NCBI GenBank assembly: GCA_012965445.1
Contig: DTSJ01000127.1
Location: 1-14,487 of the forward strand
Source of the DNA: Candidatus Hydrogenedentota bacterium
GTDB lineage: Bacteria > Hydrogenedentota > Hydrogenedentia > Hydrogenedentiales > GCA-2746185
DNA: 14,487 nt
Direction: 5' to 3'
Both the position numbers and the translations under genes were made by a program. Below are positions 1-7,972 of the stretch, piece after piece; within the stretch, counting starts at the first letter, position 1; every line of letters starts with the position of its first letter. The notes beneath the pieces are model-generated. The model did no database searches, was not told the origin of the DNA, and was given only the letters and a program-made list of their open reading frames with translations.

Positions 1-9
1 AGGGTGAGT

Positions 10-255
10 ATGAAAAACATGAAAAAAATTATGGCGATGACCGGGTTGTGTTTTATGGTATGTTTCGCGTTGGCATTGTTTACTGTTGATTCATATGCTC
101 AGGACAAAGACAATAGGCCAACCGAAAAGTTCAACCCGGATACCGGTCAGATGGAAAAGATTCAATATGATGAAGAACCCGGTCTGAAAGCTTGGCAGGT
201 TGGTCTTGGAGTAGGCTCGATTCCGGTAGCTTTCATCGTGTTGAAATATCTGTAA
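10..255 (+). CDS. small exported/membrane protein of unknown function
   Basis: I do not recognise a family. The 81-residue product starts with a basic stretch and a hydrophobic segment ending in Ser-Tyr-Ala before Gln-Asp, which reads as a signal peptide with an AxA-like cleavage site near residue 31. A short polar, Asp/Glu/Lys-rich middle follows. The last 20 residues are again hydrophobic with glycines and could form a membrane segment. The mature protein would be about 50 residues, perhaps held in the inner membrane by its C-terminus. The ATG at 10 is chosen because AGGG at 1-4 sits six bases upstream as a ribosome binding site; an in-frame GTG at 4 overlaps that site. The diguanylate cyclase gene begins 21 bases downstream on the same strand, so they may be co-transcribed. 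Being close to the window edge, upstream partners are unseen. Confidence 0.6.
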   Translation: MKNMKKIMAMTGLCFMVCFALALFTVDSYAQDKDNRPTEKFNPDTGQMEKIQYDEEPGLKAWQVGLGVGSIPVAFIVLKYL

Positions 256-276
256 GGGGTCCTTTCTCTTTTTCCG

Positions 277-1623
277 ATGAGTACACATATACTCATACTC
301 GATGATGATCCGGATATTATCGAGATTCTGACAGAGTCGCTGGCTTCGGAGGACTATATCTGCATCAGTGTCGAGACGGCTGCCGATGCGCTGGCACGCC
401 TTCGGGAAAGAAGTTTCGACATCCTGATTGCGGATGTCGTATTGGGTGAATCGAGTGGAATCGAAGTTGCACGTGAAGCGAAAACGCTCCAGCCTGAAAT
501 CGTTATTGTCGTGATGACTGGAACCGTCGGGATCGAGTCAGCGATCGAGGCGTTGCGTCTCGGTGCAGACGAGTATATTCTCAAACCGTTTCGCCTGTCC
601 GAGTTTACCGTTGCCATTGAGCGCGGACTGGAGAAGCGCGAGTTGATTCGTAAAGTCATGCAACACGAGCGCGATCTTGAAGAGCGCGTAGCCGAGGCCA
701 CACGAGAGCTTCAGGAATCACACTTGCAACTGGTGGAAACGGAGAAGTATCTAAGCAATCTTCTCAACAGCACGGTTGATGCAATTATTACGGTCAATAA
801 TGACGACATCGTCACATTCGCCAATCGCGGTGCGCAGCAGATGCTCGGATATCGACAGGAAGAGTTTCTCAATGTGAGGTTCGACACGCTGCTGGGGAAC
901 GGTGGTGAAGGATTGAAATACCTGAGGCGTGTCCTTGAGATAGACCGCCCGCTTCAGAACTTCGACACTGAACTGCGCAGGCACGACGGGAGTCTGGTGC
1001 CTGCAAGCATCTCATTTTCGCTGGCAACTGATGCACATGGCAACGCGGTATCACTCGTGGCCATTTGTAAGGATGTTACAGCGCAGAAAAAACTGGAAGC
1101 TGATCTCAAAGAAATGTCTATTCGCGATAGTCTTACCGGTATGTTCAACGTGCGCTATTTTTATGAACGGTTGGACATGGAAATTGACAGAGCAAAGCGC
1201 CAGAGACACGAGCTGTCCCTGTTGCTCGTGGACGTTGATAAGTTTAAGTCTTACAATGACTCTCGCGGTCATCTGGAAGGCGATAATGTTCTCGCGGAGG
1301 TGGGTCGGGTGATAGCGGAGTGTACGCGTGAGAATGTGGACATGGGGTTTCGCTACGGAGGGGATGAATTCACGATTCTGCTGCCGGAAGCCGGGGAAAA
1401 GCAGGCCCGTCGTGTTGCCAATCGAATTGTAGAGACGTTTGAATCGCGGAAGTTTGACCTTTTGACGCTCAGTCTAGGGCAAATGACCTACGATGGTCAG
1501 TGTTCATCCAAGGATTTTATGCGATATACCGATTCGATGATGTATGATGCGAAACGCGCGGGGGGCAACCAGGTGTATGTGTACAGCCCCGGTTCGAATC
1601 AGGAGTTGGAATCGGGTCGTTAG
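277..1623 (+). CDS. response regulator diguanylate cyclase (REC-PAS-GGDEF)
   Basis: Predicted to make cyclic di-GMP from two GTP in the cytoplasm in response to phosphorylation and a PAS-sensed signal. Residues 1-118 are a receiver domain with the acidic pocket (Asp9-Asp11), phospho-acceptor Asp53, Thr81 and Lys103 in the usual LKPF context. Residues about 119-160 are a charged, heptad-like linker (coiled coil), 161-270 a PAS domain, and 275-440 a GGDEF domain. The catalytic GGDEF at 361-365 is intact, as is the preceding D-x-F-K-x-x-N-D...G-H-x-x-G-D substrate segment (about 321-336). The allosteric I-site should be RxxD ending at Asp355, but reads Glu-Asn-Val-Asp, so product inhibition is probably weak or absent. 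No histidine kinase is adjacent; its partner is encoded elsewhere. No clear Shine-Dalgarno precedes the ATG; an AAGGGG lies 17 bases upstream, too far to be typical. The gene converges with the RND pump, 12 bases between stop codons. Confidence 0.95.
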   Translation: MSTHILILDDDPDIIEILTESLASEDYICISVETAADALARLRERSFDILIADVVLGESSGIEVAREAKTLQPEIVIVVMTGTVGIESAIEALRLGADEYILKPFRLSEFTVAIERGLEKRELIRKVMQHERDLEERVAEATRELQESHLQLVETEKYLSNLLNSTVDAIITVNNDDIVTFANRGAQQMLGYRQEEFLNVRFDTLLGNGGEGLKYLRRVLEIDRPLQNFDTELRRHDGSLVPASISFSLATDAHGNAVSLVAICKDVTAQKKLEADLKEMSIRDSLTGMFNVRYFYERLDMEIDRAKRQRHELSLLLVDVDKFKSYNDSRGHLEGDNVLAEVGRVIAECTRENVDMGFRYGGDEFTILLPEAGEKQARRVANRIVETFESRKFDLLTLSLGQMTYDGQCSSKDFMRYTDSMMYDAKRAGGNQVYVYSPGSNQELESGR

Positions 1624-1635
1624 CTCGATAGACTC

Positions 1636-4600
1636 TTACTTCGCCATCAATGGTTCTGAGTCCAATTCCTCTGCCAGTGGATCGATGTTGCGTATACGGG
1701 CCGGTTCCACCGATTCGCGCGTGGGCCATTTCCCTTTAATCAACCAATGGGTCGCCCGCCTGAAGTCGTTGAGAATGCCCATGAGGCACGGTACGAAGAA
1801 GAGCGTGAGGAAGGTGGCAAACAATACGCCGGATGCGATTGACACGGCCATCGGAATCACGGCACCCGCATTGTCGTCCTTTTCCATAATCAACGGGATG
1901 AGACCTCCAACAGTGGATATACTGGTCAGCATGATTGCTCGAAAACGTCGAACTCCGCCGGCGATGATCGACTCGAAAGTTGATTGCCCCCTGGCGATGT
2001 TGGTGTTGATAGCTTCGATGAGGACGATTGCGTCGTTGACGACCACACCGGTCAGGGCGACCATGCCGAAGATGCTGAACATTGCGATGGGAAGCCCGAG
2101 GACCATGTGTCCATAGATTGCACCGATGATGCCAAACGGAATGGTGAACATAATTACGAGCGGTTGGACGTATGATCGGAAAATCGATGCGATGACCAGG
2201 AAAATGAAGAACAGCGCTATGGGTAAGGAGACGAACAAGCCCAGAAAGGCATCCGCAGCGTCGTTTTGCGGGCCGTCATAGGTGTACTCGAATCCCGGAT
2301 ATTTCTCTTGCAGTTGGGGTATGTGGACGCGGGCGATATCGCTGAGAATATTTGTCGGATTTGCCACGGCTCTGACGACTTCCGCTGTAACGGTTATGTC
2401 TTGGAGGCCATCCACCCGGACGATACTCGCATTGCCAGCCTGAAAACTGACATCCGCCACAGAGAAAAAGGGTACTTCGTTGCCTTGCGGCGTACGAATA
2501 CGAACATTCTCCAGTTGCGCAAGGGTGCTGCGTTCGTCCTCCGTGTAGCGGACTTTGACCCGGATGTCATCACGACCTCGCTGAATACGTAGAGCTTCGC
2601 TGCCGTAATAGCCAGAATAGACCTGCCGCGCGAGGTCTTCAAGGGTCAGCCCCAAGGTTCTAGCTTCGGGTTTAATGTCGATTTGTAATTCATTTTTGCC
2701 CGGACGAAAGGTGTCCTGTACTTGGTAAACGCCTTCGAATCCACGGACGATATCCTGAAGTTCACGCGATACGGCTTTGAGTTCCTCCTGGTCGCGTCCG
2801 CGCAGGGAAATCATTATGGGTGTTCCCGGCGGGCCGTTTTGCTGCTCAATAAAGGTATGACTGATTGCGCCGGGGACTTTTCCTGTTTCACGTTCCCACT
2901 CAACGAGGAGCTCGTTGGTCGTCACAGTTCGTTCTGTACTTTTAACCAATTCGACGCGGATCATCCCCATATTATTCCCGGGTGTCTGATCGAAAAAGTT
3001 GTTTCCAGCGAGCCCCGTAACTGAGTAGAGATGCAGCATGATCGGTCGCCCTTCGGCTTCTTCGTACCGTTCGACAACTCGTTCAAGTGCCTCACTGGTC
3101 AACGTGATTGCATCGTGTGTAGTATCAATGGGCGTTCCGTTTGGAAACTCGACTGAGCTGACGATTTCGTTGGCGCCGCCTTCAGGAAAGATGACAAATT
3201 TTACGAATCCGGCCCCAACCATACCAATTGTAATGAAGAACAATGCAACCGCGAGGGAAATGGTGATGTATCTAAAGTGAAGGGCTTTCGTAATCGCGGG
3301 TTTGTAGAGTTTGTGAATAACATAATCAATGAATGCGTTAATTCGGTGCCGATTCCGCTGGGACAGATTCTTGGGTTTGTCTTCTTGAACGTCGAAAGGG
3401 GGAAGGTGATTCAGATGGCCCGGAAGTATGAATAACGCCTCAATCAGAGAAACACTCAGCGATGCAACAACAGCTACCGGAATAATCTCAACGAATTTTC
3501 CGAGGATCCCGACGATAAAGGCGAGGGGCAGGAAAGCAATAATGGATGTGGTCACGGCGGCAAGCACAGGCATGCCGACTTCCATGACACCATTGACAGC
3601 GGCATGGGTGGGGCCATCACCTCTTTTTCTATGGACGTAGATTGATTCGCCTACAATGATAGCATCATCAACCACGATGCCCAATACCATAATAAGCGCG
3701 AATATAGACATCATATTGAGTGATTCACCTACTAACCACATCAATACAAGACCGCCGGACAAAGAGATCGGAATTCCCAAAGTAACCCAGAAGCTGAGTC
3801 GCAAATCGAGGAAAAACCACAGTGCAAGGAAAACAAGAAGGAGTCCGAACAGACCGTTTCGGATGAGAAGACCGATAGTAGACTTGATCGCTTCCGAAAA
3901 ATCGGCCCATAGCGTTAGATGAACACCGGGAGGAAGCTCGGATTCTTTTTTCGCAACATATTCGCGAACTTCATTCACAATCTTAATGGCATCTTCTCGT
4001 TGGGTCTTTGATATTGAAATCATGACGCAGCGTTCACCATTGAATCGGGATATAAACCGATCTTCCGTGAACCCGTCGTTCACGTCGGCCAGTTGGTCCA
4101 GTGTGATCACGACCCCGTTCGGACGTGCTACAACGACGATATCGGCGAAGTCTTTTCCGCTGTACTTCCGGCCCACTGTGCGTAGACGGATTTCCTCGCC
4201 CTTGGTGCGCATGGTACCGCCGGCCAGATTTAAGCTGCCTCTTCGTACCGCTTGAGAAACCTCTTGAAAAGTCAGTCCGTGACGTCGGAGCTTTTCTTCA
4301 GATACTTCGATGGCGATCTCGTACTCACGAGCGCCGGCAATGTTAACCTGGGATACAGACGGCAGTGCTTGAAGATCATCCTTGATTTCCTCCGCAAACT
4401 CTTTGAGACTGCGCTCATCAAAATCGCCCCATAGGGAGAGCAGTATTACCTCACTAAAGATAGAAGGTTTGGATACGATGGGTTTCTCAGCATCGACGGG
4501 AAAGGTTGAGATCGTATCGATGCGATTGCGCACGTCCGTGTAAATCGCATCGATGTCGTAGCCTTCTTTAACTTCGATTACTGCTGTGCCGGCACTTTCT

Positions 4601-4857
4601 GATGAAACCGTTCTGTATCTTTTTATCCCTTCGAGCCCATCGATGGCCTCTTCGATTTTTAGGGAAATCCCTTCTTCAACTTCTGAAGGATCGGCACCGG
4701 GAAAAATCACGGTCGCTGTGATCATATTCACGGAAATGTTTGGAAACATTTCCTTGACCATCAGAGAACCCGCGACAGCTCCGCCGATAATAATGACGAT
4801 CATCACAATGTTGATCATCACAGAGTTGCGAATTATCGTGGCGATAAACCGCTGCAT
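1636..4857 (-). CDS. RND-family (HAE1-type) efflux pump, inner-membrane subunit
   Basis: Proton-driven exporter of the AcrB/MexB type, working as a trimer with the adaptor encoded just upstream. The length (1073 residues) is normal for the family. A first transmembrane helix at about 13-34 is followed by a large periplasmic loop, helices 2-6 at about 330-480, a second periplasmic loop at about 555-870, and the last helices at 870-1030. The paired aspartates of helix 4 that carry protons are present (Asp397-Asp398, in a G-I-V-V-D-D context). The helix-10 position occupied by Lys940 in E. coli AcrB reads Asn here (G-V-V-V-N-D-A), as far as I can align by eye. This is a divergent branch, and substrate cannot be read from the sequence. 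The ATG at 4857 overlaps the adaptor stop as TGATG, which suggests translational coupling; an in-frame TTG lies one codon earlier. No outer-membrane TolC-like gene follows, because the operon ends at the converging cyclase gene. Confidence 0.95.
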   Translation of the reverse strand: MQRFIATIIRNSVMINIVMIVIIIGGAVAGSLMVKEMFPNISVNMITATVIFPGADPSEVEEGISLKIEEAIDGLEGIKRYRTVSSESAGTAVIEVKEGYDIDAIYTDVRNRIDTISTFPVDAEKPIVSKPSIFSEVILLSLWGDFDERSLKEFAEEIKDDLQALPSVSQVNIAGAREYEIAIEVSEEKLRRHGLTFQEVSQAVRRGSLNLAGGTMRTKGEEIRLRTVGRKYSGKDFADIVVVARPNGVVITLDQLADVNDGFTEDRFISRFNGERCVMISISKTQREDAIKIVNEVREYVAKKESELPPGVHLTLWADFSEAIKSTIGLLIRNGLFGLLLVFLALWFFLDLRLSFWVTLGIPISLSGGLVLMWLVGESLNMMSIFALIMVLGIVVDDAIIVGESIYVHRKRGDGPTHAAVNGVMEVGMPVLAAVTTSIIAFLPLAFIVGILGKFVEIIPVAVVASLSVSLIEALFILPGHLNHLPPFDVQEDKPKNLSQRNRHRINAFIDYVIHKLYKPAITKALHFRYITISLAVALFFITIGMVGAGFVKFVIFPEGGANEIVSSVEFPNGTPIDTTHDAITLTSEALERVVERYEEAEGRPIMLHLYSVTGLAGNNFFDQTPGNNMGMIRVELVKSTERTVTTNELLVEWERETGKVPGAISHTFIEQQNGPPGTPIMISLRGRDQEELKAVSRELQDIVRGFEGVYQVQDTFRPGKNELQIDIKPEARTLGLTLEDLARQVYSGYYGSEALRIQRGRDDIRVKVRYTEDERSTLAQLENVRIRTPQGNEVPFFSVADVSFQAGNASIVRVDGLQDITVTAEVVRAVANPTNILSDIARVHIPQLQEKYPGFEYTYDGPQNDAADAFLGLFVSLPIALFFIFLVIASIFRSYVQPLVIMFTIPFGIIGAIYGHMVLGLPIAMFSIFGMVALTGVVVNDAIVLIEAINTNIARGQSTFESIIAGGVRRFRAIMLTSISTVGGLIPLIMEKDDNAGAVIPMAVSIASGVLFATFLTLFFVPCLMGILNDFRRATHWLIKGKWPTRESVEPARIRNIDPLAEELDSEPLMAK

Positions 4858-6215
4858 CAATCGGTCTCGGTAGAGTCATACTGGGTTGTGTTCAGCAGAG
4901 AATTCGGCAACGGATTGATGAGGCGCGTCAACACGACCAGATCTCCTTCGAGCAACCCTTCGCTGACGAATATAGAATCTTCAGTTATATGGGATTCTCG
5001 AACTTTCTTGGTGGTCAATCGCAGTTGACCGTCGTCTGGACTTTCCACCGCAACATACACCGTTTTATATCCGTCCTTGTCAATCTCGAACCCGACAGAT
5101 TCGCTCGGCAGTTCAACAACGTTTCTGGCGATTTTACCCGGAATAGTGACTTTACAAAACATACCTTCTACAAGAGACTGTGTTCCGCTGATCGGGTTGA
5201 GGGCTTTTGGAGCAGGTATACGAATCACCACATTTATCGTACGATTGTCCTGGTCGAAAGTTTCGATTCGACTCAATGAACCTTCCCAAACTGCTGTGTC
5301 GCTCCAAGAAATCTGAACCGGCACCCGGGTCAGGTTGCCAAACCATGCATTCTTACTCGGGTTGGGCGATTTTTCGAACTTCAGCCACTTGCTCGCTTGC
5401 TCTGAAGGGAGGGAAACGGAAATCTCCAGAATCGAATCATTTGCCAGAGTCACCACGGGCATTCCGGGGGAAACGTATTGACCTCGTTCCAACGATACCG
5501 TTTTCACTCGGGAATCGAACGGCACAGAGATCTTCGTGCGTTCCAGATTCGTCTTCGATAGACTGGCCTGTGCTTCCGACGAGGCAAGGCTGTCCTCTGC
5601 TTCATTAATACGAATTGGAAATAAATCAACAGACTGCGAAAGTTGTGCCAGGGCATCATTGGCGCTGTTGTATGCCATTTCCGAATTACCGACCTGACTT
5701 TGCGTACCGACTTTGTCTTTTTCGTAGAGTCGCTTCACACGGTCGTATTCCGCTTTCGCGAGTTTTCGTGTGCTCTCGTAGGTCGTAAGGCGCCCCTGAT
5801 CGATAGAGTATTGTTTCTTGAGTCGCGCGATCGTATTTTCGAGCTGGCTCACCGATGCATTCGACTGATCGTATCGCGCCTGGAAATCTCGGGGATCGAT
5901 TTCAAAAAGGACTTCGCCCGCTGGAATCAAACCTCCAATTTCCAAATCCGGATGCACGCTTACGATTCGACCCGGAACCTCCGGTGCTATTTGAACGACG
6001 TCGCGAGAGCGGACCTCGCCCAATCCGGTAATCTCTACTGGTACGTCTTTGAACGAAACCGCGATGACATCTACCCGGAGTGCTCGTTCAGGAGTGTCAA
6101 TCTGGGGAGCAGGTTTGCGCGACTTGACGAGCGCTACCATCGTGCCGACGCCGCCGACGAGAATGGCGATGCTGATAACAGCGCGCAGTACTATGGTAAC
6201 GGAATTCTTACTCAT
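4857..6215 (-). CDS. RND efflux periplasmic adaptor (membrane fusion protein, HlyD/AcrA family)
   Basis: Links the inner-membrane pump to an outer-membrane channel across the periplasm. The 452-residue product has one N-terminal membrane anchor (about 8-30) and no lipobox cysteine, so it is held by a helix rather than a lipid. A first biotinyl-lipoyl-like half follows at about 65-110 (V-x-S-R-D-V-V-x-I-A-P-E-V-P-G-R-I). A long helical hairpin rich in Gln, Lys, Glu and Ser covers about 112-220, and the second lipoyl half about 222-262 (T-K-I-S-V-P-F-D-S-R-V). Beta-barrel and membrane-proximal domains run to the end. The ATG at 6215 has GGGAG about ten bases upstream. It follows the MarR gene by 27 bases and shares one base with the pump gene, so the three form one operon transcribed from the promoter near 6810-6836. 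Confidence 0.93.
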   Translation of the reverse strand: MSKNSVTIVLRAVISIAILVGGVGTMVALVKSRKPAPQIDTPERALRVDVIAVSFKDVPVEITGLGEVRSRDVVQIAPEVPGRIVSVHPDLEIGGLIPAGEVLFEIDPRDFQARYDQSNASVSQLENTIARLKKQYSIDQGRLTTYESTRKLAKAEYDRVKRLYEKDKVGTQSQVGNSEMAYNSANDALAQLSQSVDLFPIRINEAEDSLASSEAQASLSKTNLERTKISVPFDSRVKTVSLERGQYVSPGMPVVTLANDSILEISVSLPSEQASKWLKFEKSPNPSKNAWFGNLTRVPVQISWSDTAVWEGSLSRIETFDQDNRTINVVIRIPAPKALNPISGTQSLVEGMFCKVTIPGKIARNVVELPSESVGFEIDKDGYKTVYVAVESPDDGQLRLTTKKVRESHITEDSIFVSEGLLEGDLVVLTRLINPLPNSLLNTTQYDSTETD

Positions 6216-6242
6216 ACTAGTTTCGCTCCCAGCGCGATGTCA

Positions 6243-6734
6243 TCAGTAACTCGTACCTTGTTGAACGACATCGCGTTTTTCAGTTTCGTCCATATACTGT
6301 TCGACCGCTTCATAAACTTCGCACCACATATTCGCATATTTTGGACCGATCCCATTCAGCAGATCTATTAACGATCCCAGTAAATGCGCCTCAAGAGCCT
6401 CGACAGCTTTCTCGCCTTGAGGGGAAATCGAAACGCGTACCTCCCGGCGGTCAATCTTGCTGTGTTCACGCGAAAGAGCCCCTGCCTCGACCATTTTATC
6501 AACCATCGTAGATGCTGACGGCGGAGAAACACTGGTTGTTTCGGCGATCTCTTTTAGTGTCATTTCATGATGATCGCGCACAGTAATCAGCGTCGAGAGC
6601 TGGGTGGTCGTCAATTCCGCCGCAAGCCCCGAACCTTCGAAGCTGGAAGGTTCGTGCTGCTCCAGCATCCGGTTTTGAAGGTGTTTTATGGTTTTGGCCA
6701 GATAACGGGCCTGTGTAAGGGAATTCGAATTCAT
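6243..6734 (-). CDS. MarR-family transcriptional regulator of the efflux operon
   Basis: A 163-residue winged helix-turn-helix protein, close to the usual MarR length. Helix-turn-helix covers about residues 58-85 (T-L-K-E-I-A-E...S-V-S-P-P-S-A-S-T-M-V-D-K) and the wing about 88-105, with the family signature D-R-R-E-V-R-V-S-I-S-P-Q-G. N- and C-terminal helices form the dimer interface. Known relatives repress the efflux genes beside them and release DNA when a small molecule binds. Here the gene is first in the operon and the palindrome at 6773-6795 sits directly in front of it, so autorepression is the simplest model. The ATG at 6734 has no good Shine-Dalgarno; no better in-frame start is seen. 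Confidence 0.92.
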   Translation of the reverse strand: MNSNSLTQARYLAKTIKHLQNRMLEQHEPSSFEGSGLAAELTTTQLSTLITVRDHHEMTLKEIAETTSVSPPSASTMVDKMVEAGALSREHSKIDRREVRVSISPQGEKAVEALEAHLLGSLIDLLNGIGPKYANMWCEVYEAVEQYMDETEKRDVVQQGTSY

Positions 6735-6772
6735 AAAGCCATTTAGTTAATACAAATACAATAGGCGAAATT

Positions 6773-6795
6773 AATAATTAGGTCACCTAATTATT
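6773..6795. promoter_or_regulatory. 23-base palindrome, probable MarR operator
   Basis: Two 11-base arms, AATAATTAGGT and ACCTAATTATT, are perfect reverse complements around a single central C at 6784. Length, AT-richness and two-fold symmetry fit a MarR-dimer operator. It lies 39 bases upstream of the regulator start and just downstream of the proposed -10 element, where bound protein would block transcription start. Binding by this regulator is inferred. Confidence 0.72.
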
Positions 6796-6806
6796 CGGAT
6801 ACTTTT

Positions 6807-6836
6807 ATTTTACCATATCAATCGGGGTGGGGTCAA
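6807..6836 (-). promoter_or_regulatory. putative sigma-70-type promoter of the marR-adaptor-pump operon
   Basis: On the minus strand TTGACC (6836-6831) and TAAAAT (6812-6807) are separated by 18 bases, matching the -35 and -10 consensus at five of six positions each. Transcription would begin near 6800-6795, at the edge of the palindrome. The consensus of this organism is unknown, so this is a match by eye only. Confidence 0.5.
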
Positions 6837-6907
6837 CATGGCTCCCTACCAAGCCAGTCGGGCCGTTAGGTAAACACGAGTATAGGTACATTGTTCCATC
6901 TTCCTGT

Positions 6908-7903
6908 ATGATTCATCCAATGTTGCCGTTGGTCTAACATCGTCGGGGAAAGGCCTCCATTTGAAACTGAGGAATTGAAGGCTCGTTTTTAGGGAATTAG
7001 ACCGATTACCGCCCGAGTTCACCGAATTTATCGCGGAAATGATACCGGAATACCGGGTTTTGTACGGAGATCGGGCATCAACAGAATACGAATGTACCGT
7101 AGAACTACAACTCAATGCATCCATAGCGCATCCCTCCGTGGTCGCCTTGGGAGCGTACAATTGACCGCCGCGTAGTCGGTATCGCGGTTGGTCGAATTAC
7201 AGGAGATATTGGGCAAATTGCGTTCGTTCACCTATTAGACCATGACAATGACGAATCCACCCCGTCGCGCCTAATGATCGAAATCGTTCATGCGCTTCCA
7301 GATCGCGGTGTCACCGGGGTTATTGCCGACTTCATCCCGCTATGTACGCTCCGAGTCGATACTGCCCTTATGGAAGAGGGATCTCGAACCGTTGACCGAA
7401 TGCTGATGACGTGTGATTTGAAACGAAATTTACATCGCCAGTCGCTGCCGGAAACGAGTGCATACAGTGAGGCAGACTGGCCCGAGTGTGCTTCCTTGCT
7501 GCACGAATCCTTCATTTCGAAAGCAGAACCCTTACTTTACAACAAACTGCACTCAATCGATCAGACCCGGTTGACGCTTAGGCAGTACCGTCAAGCTAAC
7601 TACGGAGACATACAGCCGCAGTGGGCTCGTGAGATCAAGAGTCACGACGAACTCCAAGGACTCGCACTCGGCACACTCATCTCCGCAGATGTGGGGTTCA
7701 TATTTCAGGTAGCAGTCAAGCGATGCTGCCAAGGCAGGGGACTTGGCTCGAAATTGGTCGATACCCTATTGTCCGAGTTCGAGAAATCCGGCATGCAGGA
7801 GGTGCAGTTGGGGGTTACAGTGGACGACAGAGCATACGGATTCTACGCTGGACTGGGATTCGAGGACAAACGCTCTGTACGGGTGTATTTTTGGGAGGCA
7901 TGA
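6908..7903 (+). pseudogene. GNAT acetyltransferase gene broken by frameshifts
   Basis: Residues typical of an acyl-CoA N-acetyltransferase are spread over successive frames. The longest intact piece, from ATG 7274 to the stop at 7903 (209 codons), carries the acetyl-CoA loop Q-G-R-G-L-G-S after V-A-V-K-R and the C-terminal D-R-A-Y-G-F-Y-A-G-L-G-F. This frame is open back to 7127 without a usual start, and reads D-R-R-V-V-G-I-A-V-G, a GNAT strand, from 7163. The preceding frame, open from 6979 to TGA 7162, reads protein-like up to V-V-A-L-G-A-Y-N, and dropping one T near 7162 joins them exactly. A second +1 shift fits the five-T run at 6986-6990 (K-A-R-F to R-E-L-D). A third, weaker, near 6935 would join M-I-H-P-M-L-P-L-V to N-I-V-G-E-R. 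The restored protein would be about 330 residues, perhaps with a degenerate GNAT half before the complete one. Sequencing error is possible, yet neighbouring genes are intact. A short product from 7274 cannot be excluded. Confidence 0.72.
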
Positions 7904-7972
7904 TTCTTCGTTCTTGAACATTGATTATGATACGCTGGTGCGATGTCGTAGGCTGAGAAAGGGGATGTTCAT

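Noticed and set aside
1544..2116. 190-codon plus-strand open frame
   Set aside because: Overlaps the end of the diguanylate cyclase and is antisense to the RND pump; no recognisable motif.
5643..6371. 242-codon plus-strand open frame
   Set aside because: Runs antisense across the adaptor and the MarR gene, both confident families; composition is a shadow of those genes.
6846..7160. 104-codon minus-strand open frame
   Set aside because: It is antisense to the frameshifted acetyltransferase coding sequence, has no membrane or domain signature, and the plus-strand reading is clearly protein-like.
7148..7166. prfB-like programmed frameshift (GGGAG upstream of a UGA-C stop) in the acetyltransferase
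   Set aside because: Spacing from the GGGAG is longer than in prfB and AAU is not a good slippery codon; a plain indel explains it better.
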